The notes below the pieces were generated by a model. That model ran no database searches. It had not been told where the DNA came from and worked only from the letters and a program-made list of their open reading frames with translations. This document shows, piece after piece, positions 7,562 to 15,957 of a stretch of DNA of 64,000 bases (positions are counted from its first letter, which is position 1; every line of letters starts with the position of its first letter). The translations under genes were made by a program, and so were the position numbers. Source of the stretch: Microbacterium mangrovi (lineage in GTDB: Bacteria > Actinomycetota > Actinomycetes > Actinomycetales > Microbacteriaceae); contig NZ_JTDK01000027.1 of assembly GCF_000802305.1 (NCBI RefSeq), forward strand, positions 1 through 64,000. The letters run 5' to 3'.

Positions 7562-8821
7562 ATGCCTCGGGGGTCGCACCGCAGCTCCGTGTCCGCCTCG
7601 GCGGACGCGGAGCTGCTGCTCCCCCGGCCGCCGGGCGTCATCCGCCAGTTCTGGGCCCGGCATCCGCTCCTCACCGACATCCTCGTCACGCTGATCGGAC
7701 TGCTCATCGCGGTGGCGACCGCCGTGTCGGACTGGGGCTGGTCAGGTGGCGTCCGCGTCGTCGAGGTCGTCGCGACGGTGATCGCCGTGGCCGCCGCCGG
7801 CTCTCTCATGCTGAGGCGGCGCTGGCCGCTCATCCCGTTCATCCTGGCGATCGTGATGCTGATCACTCTGCTGGGCTCACCGTCGGCAGCGGGATCGCCG
7901 TTTCTCACGATCCCCATGTACGCAGTCGCGGTGTACGGGTCGAGCCGACTGTGCTGGATCGCGTACGGCGTCGGGACGGGCGCCATCGCTCTCGCCGGCC
8001 TGGTGGGGCTCGCGACCACGGCGGTCACGCTGCAGAACGCGATCAACGGGCTGATCTCGGCAGCCGTCGCCGGCCTCATCGGCGCCCTCGTGGGCATCAA
8101 CGTCGGCAACCGCAAGCGCTACCTGGAGGCCGTCATCGACAGATCCCGCCAGCTCGTCGTCGAGCGGGACCAGCAGGCGCAGCTGGCCGCGGCCGACGAG
8201 CGGGCCCGCATCGCGCGGGAGATGCACGACGTCGTCTCGCACTCGCTGACCGTCATCGTCGCCCTCGCCGAGGGCGCGAGCGCCACCCCCGACATCGAGC
8301 GGGCGCGCGGCGCGATGGATGCCGCAGCAGGGGCCGCGCGCGAGGCGCTCACCGAGATGCGCACCATGCTGGGCGTGCTGCGCGACGGCGACCAGGATGC
8401 GCCGCTGGCGCCGCTCGCCCCGGTGTCCCCGCACGACGTCGTCGCGGCCGCGCAGCGCGCCGGGTATCCGGCGACGCTCGTCGTCACGGGGAGCGCCGAC
8501 CTGCCCGAGTCGACCCGGTACGCCGTCGGGCGCATCGTCCAGGAGGGCGTCACCAACGCCATGCGGCACGCGCCGTCGGCGACATCCATCCGGGTCCTCC
8601 TCCACGAGGACGCGGATGCCACGACCATCACGGTCCGAAACGACGGCGCCGAACCGGCGACCGGCCCCGGCGGGTTCGGCCTGCGCGGGCTCGCCGAGAG
8701 GGTCGCGCACATCGGCGGCACCTTTGCGGCCGGCCCCGACGGGCACGGCGGCTGGGAGCTGACCGCGACGCTCCCGATGCCCGAGGCCGACCCGCTCACC
8801 GAGATCGAGGAGCCCCAGTGA
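7562..8821 (+). CDS. Sensor histidine kinase (NarL/DesK-type, HisKA_3)
   Basis: 419 aa. Four to five membrane spans in the first 160 residues, a short linker helix, then the dimerisation and phosphoacceptor block ERARIAREMHDVVSHSL with the phosphorylated histidine near residue 222. A HATPase domain follows, with GRIVQEGVTNAMRHA (N box) and GGFGLRGLAERV (G box). There is no large extracellular sensor domain, so it probably senses within the membrane, as kinases beside antibiotic exporters often do. ATG 7562 is preferred over the GTG at 7541 because of the TAGGCT box. It overlaps the regulator gene by four bases. Confidence 0.88.
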   Translation: MPRGSHRSSVSASADAELLLPRPPGVIRQFWARHPLLTDILVTLIGLLIAVATAVSDWGWSGGVRVVEVVATVIAVAAAGSLMLRRRWPLIPFILAIVMLITLLGSPSAAGSPFLTIPMYAVAVYGSSRLCWIAYGVGTGAIALAGLVGLATTAVTLQNAINGLISAAVAGLIGALVGINVGNRKRYLEAVIDRSRQLVVERDQQAQLAAADERARIAREMHDVVSHSLTVIVALAEGASATPDIERARGAMDAAAGAAREALTEMRTMLGVLRDGDQDAPLAPLAPVSPHDVVAAAQRAGYPATLVVTGSADLPESTRYAVGRIVQEGVTNAMRHAPSATSIRVLLHEDADATTITVRNDGAEPATGPGGFGLRGLAERVAHIGGTFAAGPDGHGGWELTATLPMPEADPLTEIEEPQ

Positions 8822-9510
8822 CCCCCGACGACCCCGCGCCGATCCGCGTGCTCATCGCCGACGACCAGGCGCTCATCCGCGTCGGCTTCCGGCTGGTGCT
8901 CGAGGCGGAGCCCGATTTCGTCGTCGTCGGCGAGGCGGGCGACGGTCGCGAAGCGGTGGCCGTGGCCTCCGCGCTGCGCCCGGACGTCGTGCTGATGGAC
9001 GTCCGGATGCCGGTGCTCGACGGGATCGCGGCGACGGCATCCATCGTCCGCGAACTGCCCGAGACGCGCGTGCTCGTGCTCACGACCTTCGATCTCGACG
9101 AGTACGCCTTCGGCGCGCTCGAGGCCGGCGCCAGCGGCTTCCTCCTCAAGGACGTGCAGCGCGCCGAGCTCACCGCCGCCATCCGCGCCGTGCACCGCGG
9201 CGACACTCCGCTGTCCCCGCGCATCACCCGCCTGCTGGTGAACCGCCTCGCAGCGCAGCCCGCTCCCGCCTCAGTGCCGGACCACACCGGCACGCTGACC
9301 GATCGCGAGCGGGACGTGTTCCTCGCGATGGGTCGCGGGCTCACGAACGCGGAGATCGCGCAGCAGCTGTTCCTCAGCGAATCGACGGTGAAGACCCACG
9401 TGGGCCGCGTGCTCGCGAAACTCGGCGCCCGAGACCGCATCCACGCCGTGATCCTGGCGCACCGCCTGCACCTGGTGGGCGACCAGGACCCCCTCCCGCC
9501 GGCCGAGTGA
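8818..9510 (+). CDS. Response regulator, NarL/FixJ family
   Basis: 230 aa. Receiver domain with RVLIADDQALIRVG at the N-terminus, phospho-acceptor Asp in VVLMDVRMPV near residue 60, and the conserved Lys in FLLKDV. The C-terminal LuxR-type helix-turn-helix is LTDRERDVFLAMGRGLTN followed by STVKTHVGRVLAKL. The GTG start lies in the kinase stop (GTGA). It is the partner of the upstream kinase and is expected to control the ABC operon. Only 25 bases separate its end from the convergent dnaB end, with no hairpin seen. Confidence 0.9.
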   Translation: MTPDDPAPIRVLIADDQALIRVGFRLVLEAEPDFVVVGEAGDGREAVAVASALRPDVVLMDVRMPVLDGIAATASIVRELPETRVLVLTTFDLDEYAFGALEAGASGFLLKDVQRAELTAAIRAVHRGDTPLSPRITRLLVNRLAAQPAPASVPDHTGTLTDRERDVFLAMGRGLTNAEIAQQLFLSESTVKTHVGRVLAKLGARDRIHAVILAHRLHLVGDQDPLPPAE

Positions 9511-9535
9511 GGGGTGCTCACGTGCTGGCCGCCCG

Positions 9536-10927
9536 TTACTCGAAGTCCCCGCCTCCGCCGCCGAAGTCGCTCGGGGCCATGTCGGTGAACCGCGAGAAGT
9601 GGCCCTGGAACGCCACCTCGATGGTGGCGGTCGGACCGTTTCGGTGCTTCGCGACGATCAGGTCGGCTTCGCCGGGACGGTTCTCTTTGTCGTAGACGGA
9701 GTCGCGGTGCAGCAGCACGACCATGTCGGCATCCTGCTCGATCGAACCCGACTCGCGCAGGTCGCTCACCTGCGGACGCTTGTCGGTGCGCTGCTCGGGA
9801 CCACGGTTCAGCTGCGACAGCGCGATGACCGGCACACCCAGCTCCTTCGCGAGGAGCTTGAGCGCACGCGAGAACTCCGAGACCTCCTGCTGACGGGATT
9901 CGACCTTCTTGCCGGACGACATCAGCTGCAGGTAGTCGATGATCACCATGCGCAGGCCGACCTTCTGCTTCAGCCGCCGGCACTTGGCCCGGATCTCGAC
10001 GAGGGTCATGTTGGCGCTGTCGTCGATGTACAGGGGCGCGTCGTTGATACGGCCGCGGGTCGAGGCGATCGTGGTCCAGTCGCGCGAGTCGAGCGTGCCC
10101 TTGCGCATCGACTGCAGCGGCACCGAGCCCTCGGCACTCATGAGACGCATCGCGATCTCGGACTTGCTCATTTCGAGCGAGAAGATGATCGTCGGCATGT
10201 TGTTCGTAATGGCGGCCGACCGCGCGAAGTCGAGGGCGAGCGTCGACTTACCCATGGCTGGCCGCGCCGCGATGATGATCATCTGGCCGGGATGCAGTCC
10301 GTTGGTGAGCTGGTCGAACTCGACGAAGCCGGTGGGGATGCCGGTCATCTGACCGTCGCGGCCGCGCGCGGCCTCGATCTCGTTGACCGCGGCATCCACC
10401 GCGATCGTGAGCGGCACGTAGTCTTCGGCGGCCTCCGCCCCGGTGACCCCGTAGATCTCGGCCTGGGCGTTGTTGACCAGGTCGACAGCGTCGCCCTGGC
10501 CGTTGTAGCCCATCTGCACGATGCGGGTGCCGGCATCCACCAGGCGACGAAGGAGGGCCCGCTCGGACACGATGCCGGCGTAGTAGCCCGCGTTCGCCGC
10601 GGTGGGGACGATCGAGGTGAGCGAGTGCAGGTAGTCGACGCCGCCGGCGCGGTCGAGTTCGCCGGTCTTCATCAGCTCGTCGCCGACGCTCACGACGTCG
10701 GTCGGCTCGCCGTGCGAGTACAGCGCGAGGATCGCCTCGAAGATCAGCTCGTGCTTGGGGAGGTAGAAGTCGGTGCCGCGCAGCGACTCGATGACGTCCG
10801 CGACGGCATCCTTGGACAGGAGCATCCCGCCGAGCGTGCTCTGCTCGGCGACGACGTCGTGCGGAGGTTTGCGCTCGAACTCGCGGGGACCGCCAAGGCG
10901 CTCTTCGGAGATGTCAGCGATCGACAC
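9536..10927 (-). CDS. dnaB: Replicative DNA helicase DnaB
   Basis: 463 aa, normal length and without an intein. The N-terminal DnaB domain (PPHDVVAEQSTLGGMLL) is followed by the RecA-like helicase core with Walker A ARPAMGKST near residue 235, Walker B MVIIDYLQLM near 335, and the Arg-finger region SDLRESGSIEQDAD near 395. It unwinds DNA ahead of the replisome as a hexamer. The GTG at 10927 is preceded by GGGAGG at a somewhat long spacing. In this family dnaB sits near the rpsF-ssb-rpsR-rplI operon, as here, but five kilobases of surface-protein and acetyltransferase genes lie between. The upstream region has a DnaA-box cluster. Confidence 0.97.
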   Translation of the reverse strand: MSIADISEERLGGPREFERKPPHDVVAEQSTLGGMLLSKDAVADVIESLRGTDFYLPKHELIFEAILALYSHGEPTDVVSVGDELMKTGELDRAGGVDYLHSLTSIVPTAANAGYYAGIVSERALLRRLVDAGTRIVQMGYNGQGDAVDLVNNAQAEIYGVTGAEAAEDYVPLTIAVDAAVNEIEAARGRDGQMTGIPTGFVEFDQLTNGLHPGQMIIIAARPAMGKSTLALDFARSAAITNNMPTIIFSLEMSKSEIAMRLMSAEGSVPLQSMRKGTLDSRDWTTIASTRGRINDAPLYIDDSANMTLVEIRAKCRRLKQKVGLRMVIIDYLQLMSSGKKVESRQQEVSEFSRALKLLAKELGVPVIALSQLNRGPEQRTDKRPQVSDLRESGSIEQDADMVVLLHRDSVYDKENRPGEADLIVAKHRNGPTATIEVAFQGHFSRFTDMAPSDFGGGGGDFE

Positions 10928-11034
10928 GGATGTTCATTCCCTCCCGGCGCGCGCAGAATCGGGACTCCCTCGCTACGGCCGCATCCCACGGTAAGGACGG
11001 GCTCCGACATCGGCAAGACGCGACTTCCGCGGCC

Positions 11035-11223
11035 TGTGGATAACTCTGTGGAGAGCATGCGAGAAACGCCGTGATGCCTGTGCAGAACACCTGTGGAGAA
11101 CTGCGGGAACTCCGTGAACATCTTCCGATCTCCACACCTCTGATCAGGGATTTCTTCTTTCACAGCCTGTGGATGAAGATGTGGGTTGAAGTAGTTGTTG
11201 AAGGTTCGAAGGGGTGTGGATTG
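11035..11223. promoter_or_regulatory. Cluster of DnaA-box-like sequences upstream of dnaB
   Basis: The 485-bp gap between dnaB and the next gene contains one perfect DnaA box (TGTGGATAA, 11035-11043) and at least six near matches: TGTGGAGAG 11047, TGTGCAGAA 11079, TGTGGAGAA 11092, TGTGGAGAT on the minus strand at 11128-11136, TGTGGATGA 11168 and TGTGGATTG 11215. The stretch is visibly less GC-rich than the genes around it. It could regulate dnaB, titrate DnaA or be an origin-like element. No gene is seen in it. Confidence 0.55.
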
Positions 11224-11402
11224 ATGCACAGAACATCCGCCTGCGCAAGTCCTCTCCCGCCCGGGCGTGGCCGATTGCGAACTCACCGTTGACACGCGCC
11301 GAGACGCGGGCGTACCGTGTGTCTTCCAGGCACCCCATAGACCGCACGTCGGCTCTCATCATGTTCGTGATGACCGCGCAGTCGTGTGGCGGCATTCGGC
11401 GT

Positions 11403-11410
11403 GGAGGTGA
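11403..11410 (+). promoter_or_regulatory. Strong Shine-Dalgarno deciding the start at 11413
   Basis: GGAGGTGA lies two bases before the ATG at 11413. The in-frame ATG at 11386 has nothing comparable. The match to the 16S rRNA 3' end is unusually complete for this genome, where many genes are leaderless. Confidence 0.6.
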
Positions 11411-11412
11411 AC

Positions 11413-12537
11413 ATGGACGCGACACAGACGCAGCGGCTCAGCCGCCCCGTCGTCCGCGTGACCGTGCTCGCCGGCCTGGGTGCTCTGGGGGTGTTCCTGT
11501 GGATGCTCGCGAGCCTTCTGTTCGGCGGGACCGCCGCACACGCTGAGACCACCGCCTCACCGGGCGGGGGCCTTCTCGGCGGCGTCAGCGGCACGGTGGC
11601 GAAAGTCACCGGCGCCGTCACCCAGACCACGACCGGAGCCACCGGCGCGGTGGCCCAGACGACCAAGAGCGTCATCCAGCAGACGTCGGCCGTCGCCGAC
11701 GTCGCTTCTCGGGCCGTCCAGTCCAGCACGACGACCGTCGCCAAGGTGCCGGTCGTCAGTGCGATCACCACGCCGGTGGTCCACGCCGTGCAGCGCACGG
11801 TCGCCACGGCCACCACCAGGGTCGTCCAGCCGGTCGTCGCCCCTGTGGTCCACGCCGTCGAGAACGGCGTCGCCAAGCCGCTCGTGGCACCCGTCGTCCA
11901 GCTCGTCACCGCGGTCCCCGTGGTCGGAGACATCGTCAAGACGACCGGGATCGACACCACGCTGACCGGCGTCGCCGGCGCTGTCGACACCACCGTCGGC
12001 ACCGTCGTGGGCGGCACGGCCGGCGCCGTCACCGGCTCGATTCCGCCGGTGCTCACCGGTCCCGGGGCATCCGGGTCCGGTTCGGACCCGAACGGCGCTC
12101 TGCCCGGCACCACGCCCTCCAGCCCGTCGGCGGGCCTTCCCGGCGTCGCGAGCCCCGGTGCCGTGGGCGCCGTCTCGCCGCCCGCGTTGTCGGCCCCGGT
12201 GGATGCCGCGTCGGCATCCGCAATCGGCTCCACCATGGCGACCCTCACGCGCTCTTTCGCCGCGGTCGCCCTGGTCAGCGCGCGGGATGTCGCCGCCGCG
12301 TGGTTCCCCACTTCTTCCGCCCCCGCCGCTCCCGGCAGCCCCTTCGCGGGCATGTCGGCGCAGTGCGTGCTGGGCGGTGCCTGCTCGTTCGGCCCCTCCG
12401 GCGCAGCCACCGGTGCCCTGGGCGCCCTGTCGATCCTGGCGTTCGTCGCCGCATACCGTGCCTGGATGCGCCGCCGAGAGCAGGACGACCGCGTCCCCCA
12501 CGCACCCGTCTACGCCACCGACACCTCCCCCGACTGA
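11413..12537 (+). CDS. Val/Thr/Ala-rich cell-surface protein of unknown function
   Basis: 374 aa. An N-terminal signal or anchor segment (VLAGLGALGVFLWMLASLLFG, about residues 17-37) ends in AHA, a possible signal peptidase site. The long middle is low-complexity and built of Val-Thr-rich near-repeats (VVHAV, VVQPVVAPVV, TTVAKVPVV), without cysteines until one CVLGGAC pair near the C-terminus. A final hydrophobic helix (LGALSILAFVAAYRAW) is followed by a positive tail (MRRREQDDR). This suggests an exported, membrane-tethered envelope protein. It precedes a chaplin-like gene by 94 bp on the same strand, and both may serve the cell surface. I recognise no named family. Confidence 0.7.
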   Translation: MDATQTQRLSRPVVRVTVLAGLGALGVFLWMLASLLFGGTAAHAETTASPGGGLLGGVSGTVAKVTGAVTQTTTGATGAVAQTTKSVIQQTSAVADVASRAVQSSTTTVAKVPVVSAITTPVVHAVQRTVATATTRVVQPVVAPVVHAVENGVAKPLVAPVVQLVTAVPVVGDIVKTTGIDTTLTGVAGAVDTTVGTVVGGTAGAVTGSIPPVLTGPGASGSGSDPNGALPGTTPSSPSAGLPGVASPGAVGAVSPPALSAPVDAASASAIGSTMATLTRSFAAVALVSARDVAAAWFPTSSAPAAPGSPFAGMSAQCVLGGACSFGPSGAATGALGALSILAFVAAYRAWMRRREQDDRVPHAPVYATDTSPD

Positions 12538-12631
12538 CGTCGAATCGGCCGTGCCCCGTGCACGGCAGAAGCTCGCGTGCGCGCGAACACCCTTCATTCC
12601 GATTCGTCACGTTCGTCCTGGGGAGGACATC

Positions 12632-13918
12632 ATGAACACCTTTGTCAAGCGCGCCCTGTTCGGCACGCTTCTCGCCGGCGGCATCACGCTGCTCGGCTCG
12701 GTGGCCGCGAACGCGGACACGCTTTCAGGACCATCCACCACCGGCCACGACGGGCTGCTCTCGGGCACCCAGGCCATCGTCAAGCTGGATGCCCCGGTCA
12801 CCATCGCCGGCAACGCACTCTCGGTGCTCGGCGACTCGCACTCCACGAATGCGAAGACCACCACTGGGACGGCATCCACCCCGCACTCCACCACTCCCAC
12901 CACCAGCGGCTCGCACGGCATCGCGTCGGGCAGCCAGGCCATCGTCTCGGTGCACGTCCCGGTGACCATCGCCGGCAACGCCGTGTCGGTCGTCGGCGAC
13001 TCGCACTCCAGCGGCGCCAAGACCACGGCACCGGCCGCCTCCACGACCCACACCGGCGCTCCCACCACGAGCGGTTCGCACGGCGTCGCGTCGGGTACGC
13101 AGGGCCTCGTGAACATCAGCGTCCCGGTCACTGTCGGCGGCGACGCCGTCTCGGTCATCGGCGACAGCCGCTCCACCGGCGCCCACACCACCGCACCGGC
13201 CGGCACCGGCACCGGTACCGCCGGCTCGCCCACCACCTCCGGCAGCCACTCCATCCTCGGCGGCAGCCAGGTGATGGCACCGATCAGCATCCCGGTCACC
13301 GTCGGCGGCAACGCCGTCTCGGTCATCGGGGACAGCCGCTCCACGGGCGCCACCACCACCGCACCGGCCGGCACCGGCACGGGGTCGACCGGGCTGCCCG
13401 GGCCGATCACGTCGGGGGTCGGATCGATCCTCGGCGGCACCCAGATCGCCCTGCCGATCAGCATCCCGGTCACGATCGGCGGCAACGCCGTCTCGGTGAT
13501 CGGCGACAGCACCAGCACCGGCAGCACGACCGGCACGACGCCCGGCGGCGGCAACCCCGGCGGCGGCAACCCCGGCGGCGGCAACCCCGGCGGCGGCAAC
13601 CCCGGCGGCGGCAACCCCGGCGGCGGCAACCCCGGCGGCGGCAACCCCGGCGGCGGCAACCCCGGCGGCGGCAACCCCGGCGGCGGGAACCCCGGCGGCG
13701 GCAACCCCGGCGGCGGGAACCCCGGCGGCGGCACCACGCACCCCGTGACCACGACCACGGTCGCAGCACCTGCGGCCGTCACCACGTCCGCGGCATCGGC
13801 CGACGCCACGGACCTCGCCGAGACCGGAGGGACGATCCCGTTCGCCGCGCTCTTCGCAGCCATCGCGCTGCTGGGCGCGGGCGGCGTGCTCGTGTCTCGG
13901 CGTCGGCGCACCGCGTGA
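12632..13918 (+). CDS. Chaplin-like repeat protein with LAETG sorting signal
   Basis: 428 aa. Sec signal peptide of about 30 residues ending ANA. Five repeats follow at about residues 38-72, 95-128, 149-182, 204-239 and 265-295, each of the form SGSQAIVSVHVPVTIAGNAV then SVVGDSHS. They match the chaplin core of hydrophobic aerial-hypha proteins (SGN.VQVPVHVPVNVCGN..SVIG), but Cys is replaced by Ala in AGN and the repeats have no Cys at all. Thr/Ser-rich linkers separate them. Next come 13 PGGGN units (residues 304-368), then LAETG at 395-399, a membrane span and RRRR at the end: the sortase E type of sorting signal used by long chaplins. It is expected to be exported and linked to the wall. 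A good ribosome binding site (GGGAGGA) precedes ATG 12632. Confidence 0.8.
   Translation: MNTFVKRALFGTLLAGGITLLGSVAANADTLSGPSTTGHDGLLSGTQAIVKLDAPVTIAGNALSVLGDSHSTNAKTTTGTASTPHSTTPTTSGSHGIASGSQAIVSVHVPVTIAGNAVSVVGDSHSSGAKTTAPAASTTHTGAPTTSGSHGVASGTQGLVNISVPVTVGGDAVSVIGDSRSTGAHTTAPAGTGTGTAGSPTTSGSHSILGGSQVMAPISIPVTVGGNAVSVIGDSRSTGATTTAPAGTGTGSTGLPGPITSGVGSILGGTQIALPISIPVTIGGNAVSVIGDSTSTGSTTGTTPGGGNPGGGNPGGGNPGGGNPGGGNPGGGNPGGGNPGGGNPGGGNPGGGNPGGGNPGGGNPGGGTTHPVTTTTVAAPAAVTTSAASADATDLAETGGTIPFAALFAAIALLGAGGVLVSRRRRTA
13541..13735 (+). repeat. 15-bp tandem repeat encoding PGGGN (13 units)
   Basis: Thirteen back-to-back copies of a 15-bp unit (CCCGGCGGCGGCAAC) within the chaplin-like gene. Nearly all are identical at DNA level; a few carry GGG for GGC, and the last unit ends in ACC. 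Such near-identity suggests recent expansion by slippage or recombination, so copy number probably varies between strains. The unit would form a flexible spacer through the wall. Confidence 0.95.
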
Positions 13919-13923
13919 GCGCG

Positions 13924-13956
13924 GGGTGCGACGGCGCTGCCTGGATCGTCGCACCC
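13924..13956 (+). terminator. Hairpin after the chaplin-like gene
   Basis: Perfect 10-bp stem, GGGTGCGACG at 13924-13933 pairing with CGTCGCACCC at 13947-13956, six bases after the stop codon. There is no T-tract, as is common for actinobacterial terminators. Confidence 0.55.
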
Positions 13957-13973
13957 TGACCCGCGCAGTGCGC

Positions 13974-14012
13974 GAGGGCGCCGCGGCTCTCCCCAAACGC
14001 CGCGGCGCCCTC
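13974..14012. terminator. Second, stronger hairpin in the same gap
   Basis: Perfect 13-bp stem, GAGGGCGCCGCGG at 13974-13986 with CCGCGGCGCCCTC at 14000-14012 and a 13-base loop. It probably ends transcription of the surface-protein genes before the acetyltransferase. Confidence 0.6.
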
Positions 14013-14153
14013 AAACCCTCCCGTTGATCGTCGAAGGCTCGGGCTCGCCCCGATCGCCGGCAGTCCGTGCCTGGATGCCGGGGTCGCGGCGCCGCCCGGG
14101 CCTTCGGCCCGACCCGTCTGGACGAAGCGGCATCCCTGCACAATGCTGGAGGG

Positions 14154-15428
14154 ATGCCGCTTCCTGCCGATTACCGCCTCGTCACCGTGCCCGAGACGCG
14201 CCAGCGCGACGTGCTGACGCTCGACGTCTGGGCGTTCCCGACCGAGCACACCGTCGACAAGCTCATGACCACCCCGCCGGGACTCCCCTGGGGGGAGCGC
14301 ACCTTCGCCGTCGAACGCGACGGAATCCCCGGCTACACCGGCTTCCACGCCACGTACGCCCTGCAGGCCTACCCCGTTCCGGGTGCGGAGGTCTCGTGCG
14401 GCTGGCTGACCTGGGTCGGCGTGCATCCCGGGCATCGTCGTCGTGGCATCCTGCGCGCGATGATCGAGCACCACTTCGCCGACTGCCTGGCCCACGGCGA
14501 GGCGTTCTCGGCGCTCACCGCCTCGGAGCCGTCGATCTACGGCCGCTTCGGCTACGGCCTCGCCGCCAACGTGCTGTCGCTGAACATTCCGCGGGGTGCC
14601 GCGCTGCGCTCCGTCGCCGGCTCGGACGCGCTCAGCGTCGAGCTCGCGGAGTGGGATGCCGCCGCCCACAGCGACCTGGTGGCCGACATCCACCGCGAGT
14701 ACGGACGCCTGCCCGCCGGGCTCGGCCGCCCCGGCTGGGCCACGCGTGAGACCGCCGACATGCGCACCTACTGGGATGCCGACCCCGAACACCTGCGTGG
14801 TGGCCGCGAGTCCCGGCGTCTTGTCGTCGTGCGGGATGCCGGCGGCCGCCCGACCGCGTTCGCCGCCTTTCGGCGCACGCTGAAGTGGGAGGGGATGGGA
14901 TCCGACGGAACCGTCCACGTGCGCGAGGCCGTCGCGCTGGATGCCGCATCCGCCCATCGGCTGTGGACCGTGCTGCTCGACCTCGACCTGATGAATCGCG
15001 TCGAGGTCGACAACGTCGCCACCGACGATGCGATCATGCGCCTGCTCGTCGACCCGCGCGCCGTGGAGCCGAAATACGCCGACCACACCTGGGTGCGGCT
15101 GCTGGACGTGCCGCGGGCGCTCGCGGAGCGGCGCTATGCCGGCGACATCGACGTGGTGCTCGAGGTGACAGACGCGATGGTGCCGGCCAATGCCGGGCGC
15201 TGGCGGGTCGTGGCATCCGCATTCGGGCACGCGGAGGTGACGCCGACCGACGCGGAGCCCCAGCTCGTGCTCGACGTGCGCGAACTCGGCTCGGTGCACC
15301 TGGGCTCGGTCACGTGGACATCCCTCGCCCAGGCCGGGCTGATCGAGGTGCGGGATCCGGCCGCCCTCGCGCCCGCCGCCGTCGCGTGGTCGTGGCCGGT
15401 CGCGGCAGCCGCCAACTGGGTGTTCTGA
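14154..15428 (+). CDS. GNAT-family N-acetyltransferase, Eis-like
   Basis: 424 aa, the length of the Eis family. The N-terminal GNAT domain has the acetyl-CoA loop VGVHPGHRRRGILRAMIEHH near residues 97-112; a second GNAT-like half and a C-terminal SCP2-like domain (VLDVRELGSVHLG near 378) follow, ending in AANWVF. Eis proteins acetylate lysines or aminoglycosides and act as hexamers, with the C-terminal carboxylate taking part in catalysis. The substrate here is unknown. ATG 14154 directly follows GGAGGG with no spacer, so leaderless initiation may be used instead. It faces the rplI operon across a terminator. Confidence 0.85.
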   Translation: MPLPADYRLVTVPETRQRDVLTLDVWAFPTEHTVDKLMTTPPGLPWGERTFAVERDGIPGYTGFHATYALQAYPVPGAEVSCGWLTWVGVHPGHRRRGILRAMIEHHFADCLAHGEAFSALTASEPSIYGRFGYGLAANVLSLNIPRGAALRSVAGSDALSVELAEWDAAAHSDLVADIHREYGRLPAGLGRPGWATRETADMRTYWDADPEHLRGGRESRRLVVVRDAGGRPTAFAAFRRTLKWEGMGSDGTVHVREAVALDAASAHRLWTVLLDLDLMNRVEVDNVATDDAIMRLLVDPRAVEPKYADHTWVRLLDVPRALAERRYAGDIDVVLEVTDAMVPANAGRWRVVASAFGHAEVTPTDAEPQLVLDVRELGSVHLGSVTWTSLAQAGLIEVRDPAALAPAAVAWSWPVAAAANWVF

Positions 15429-15443
15429 GCCGCGCAGGAAACG

Positions 15444-15479
15444 ACGGATGCCGCGGACCCGAGGGTCCGCGGCATCCGT
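15444..15479. terminator. Bidirectional terminator between acetyltransferase and rplI
   Basis: Perfect 17-bp palindrome, ACGGATGCCGCGGACCC at 15444-15460 with its complement at 15463-15479, located between two convergent genes. Confidence 0.75.
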
Positions 15480-15493
15480 GCGTGTGTCGCGGA

Positions 15494-15946
15494 TTACTTC
15501 GCGGCGACCACCTGAAGCGAGATCAGAGCGGTGAGGTCGTCACGCAGGCGAACGGTCGCCTCGTGGTTTCCCACAGCCTTGATCGGCGAGGTGATGTGGA
15601 TCTTGCGCTTGTCGAGGTCACCGAGACCGGCGGCCTTGACGGCGTCTGCGATGTCACCGGTCTTGACCGAGCCGAACAGGCGACCCTCGGCGCCGGCCTT
15701 GACGGTGAGCTTCACCTTGGCGGCCTCGATGGCGGTCTTGAGGGCGACGGCCTCTTCGTGGTCGTGGATCGCGCGGGCGTCGCGGGCGGCACGGATGGAT
15801 GCCACCTGCTTCTCGCCACCGCGGGTCCACGCCACAGCGAAGCCCTGGGGAATGAGGTAGTTGCGGGCGTACCCGTTCTTGACCTCGATCACGTCACCGG
15901 CGCTACCCAGCCCGGCGACCTCGTTCGTGAGAATCAGCTTTGCCAT
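15494..15946 (-). CDS. rplI: 50S ribosomal protein L9
   Basis: 150 aa. MAKLILTNEVAGLGSAGDVI and VKNGYARNYLIPQGFA are the L9 signature that binds 23S rRNA; the long connecting helix is followed by the C-terminal domain (RLFGSVKTGDIADAV). Last gene of the rpsF-ssb-rpsR-rplI operon, 11 bp after rpsR. It is followed by the hairpin at 15444-15479. Confidence 0.97.
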   Translation of the reverse strand: MAKLILTNEVAGLGSAGDVIEVKNGYARNYLIPQGFAVAWTRGGEKQVASIRAARDARAIHDHEEAVALKTAIEAAKVKLTVKAGAEGRLFGSVKTGDIADAVKAAGLGDLDKRKIHITSPIKAVGNHEATVRLRDDLTALISLQVVAAK

Positions 15947-15957
15947 GGGGGTGCTCC

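Noticed and set aside
6016..8115. 699-codon frame opposite the first ABC exporter operon
   Set aside because: Shadow of ATPase, permease and kinase genes whose motifs are clear on the plus strand.
8119..9195. 358-codon frame opposite the kinase and response regulator
   Set aside because: Antisense shadow of the two-component genes.
11035..11223. DnaA boxes as the chromosomal oriC
   Set aside because: Gene order places the origin beyond parA on the right side; there is no dnaA or dnaN here. A regulatory or titration role is more likely, though not excluded.
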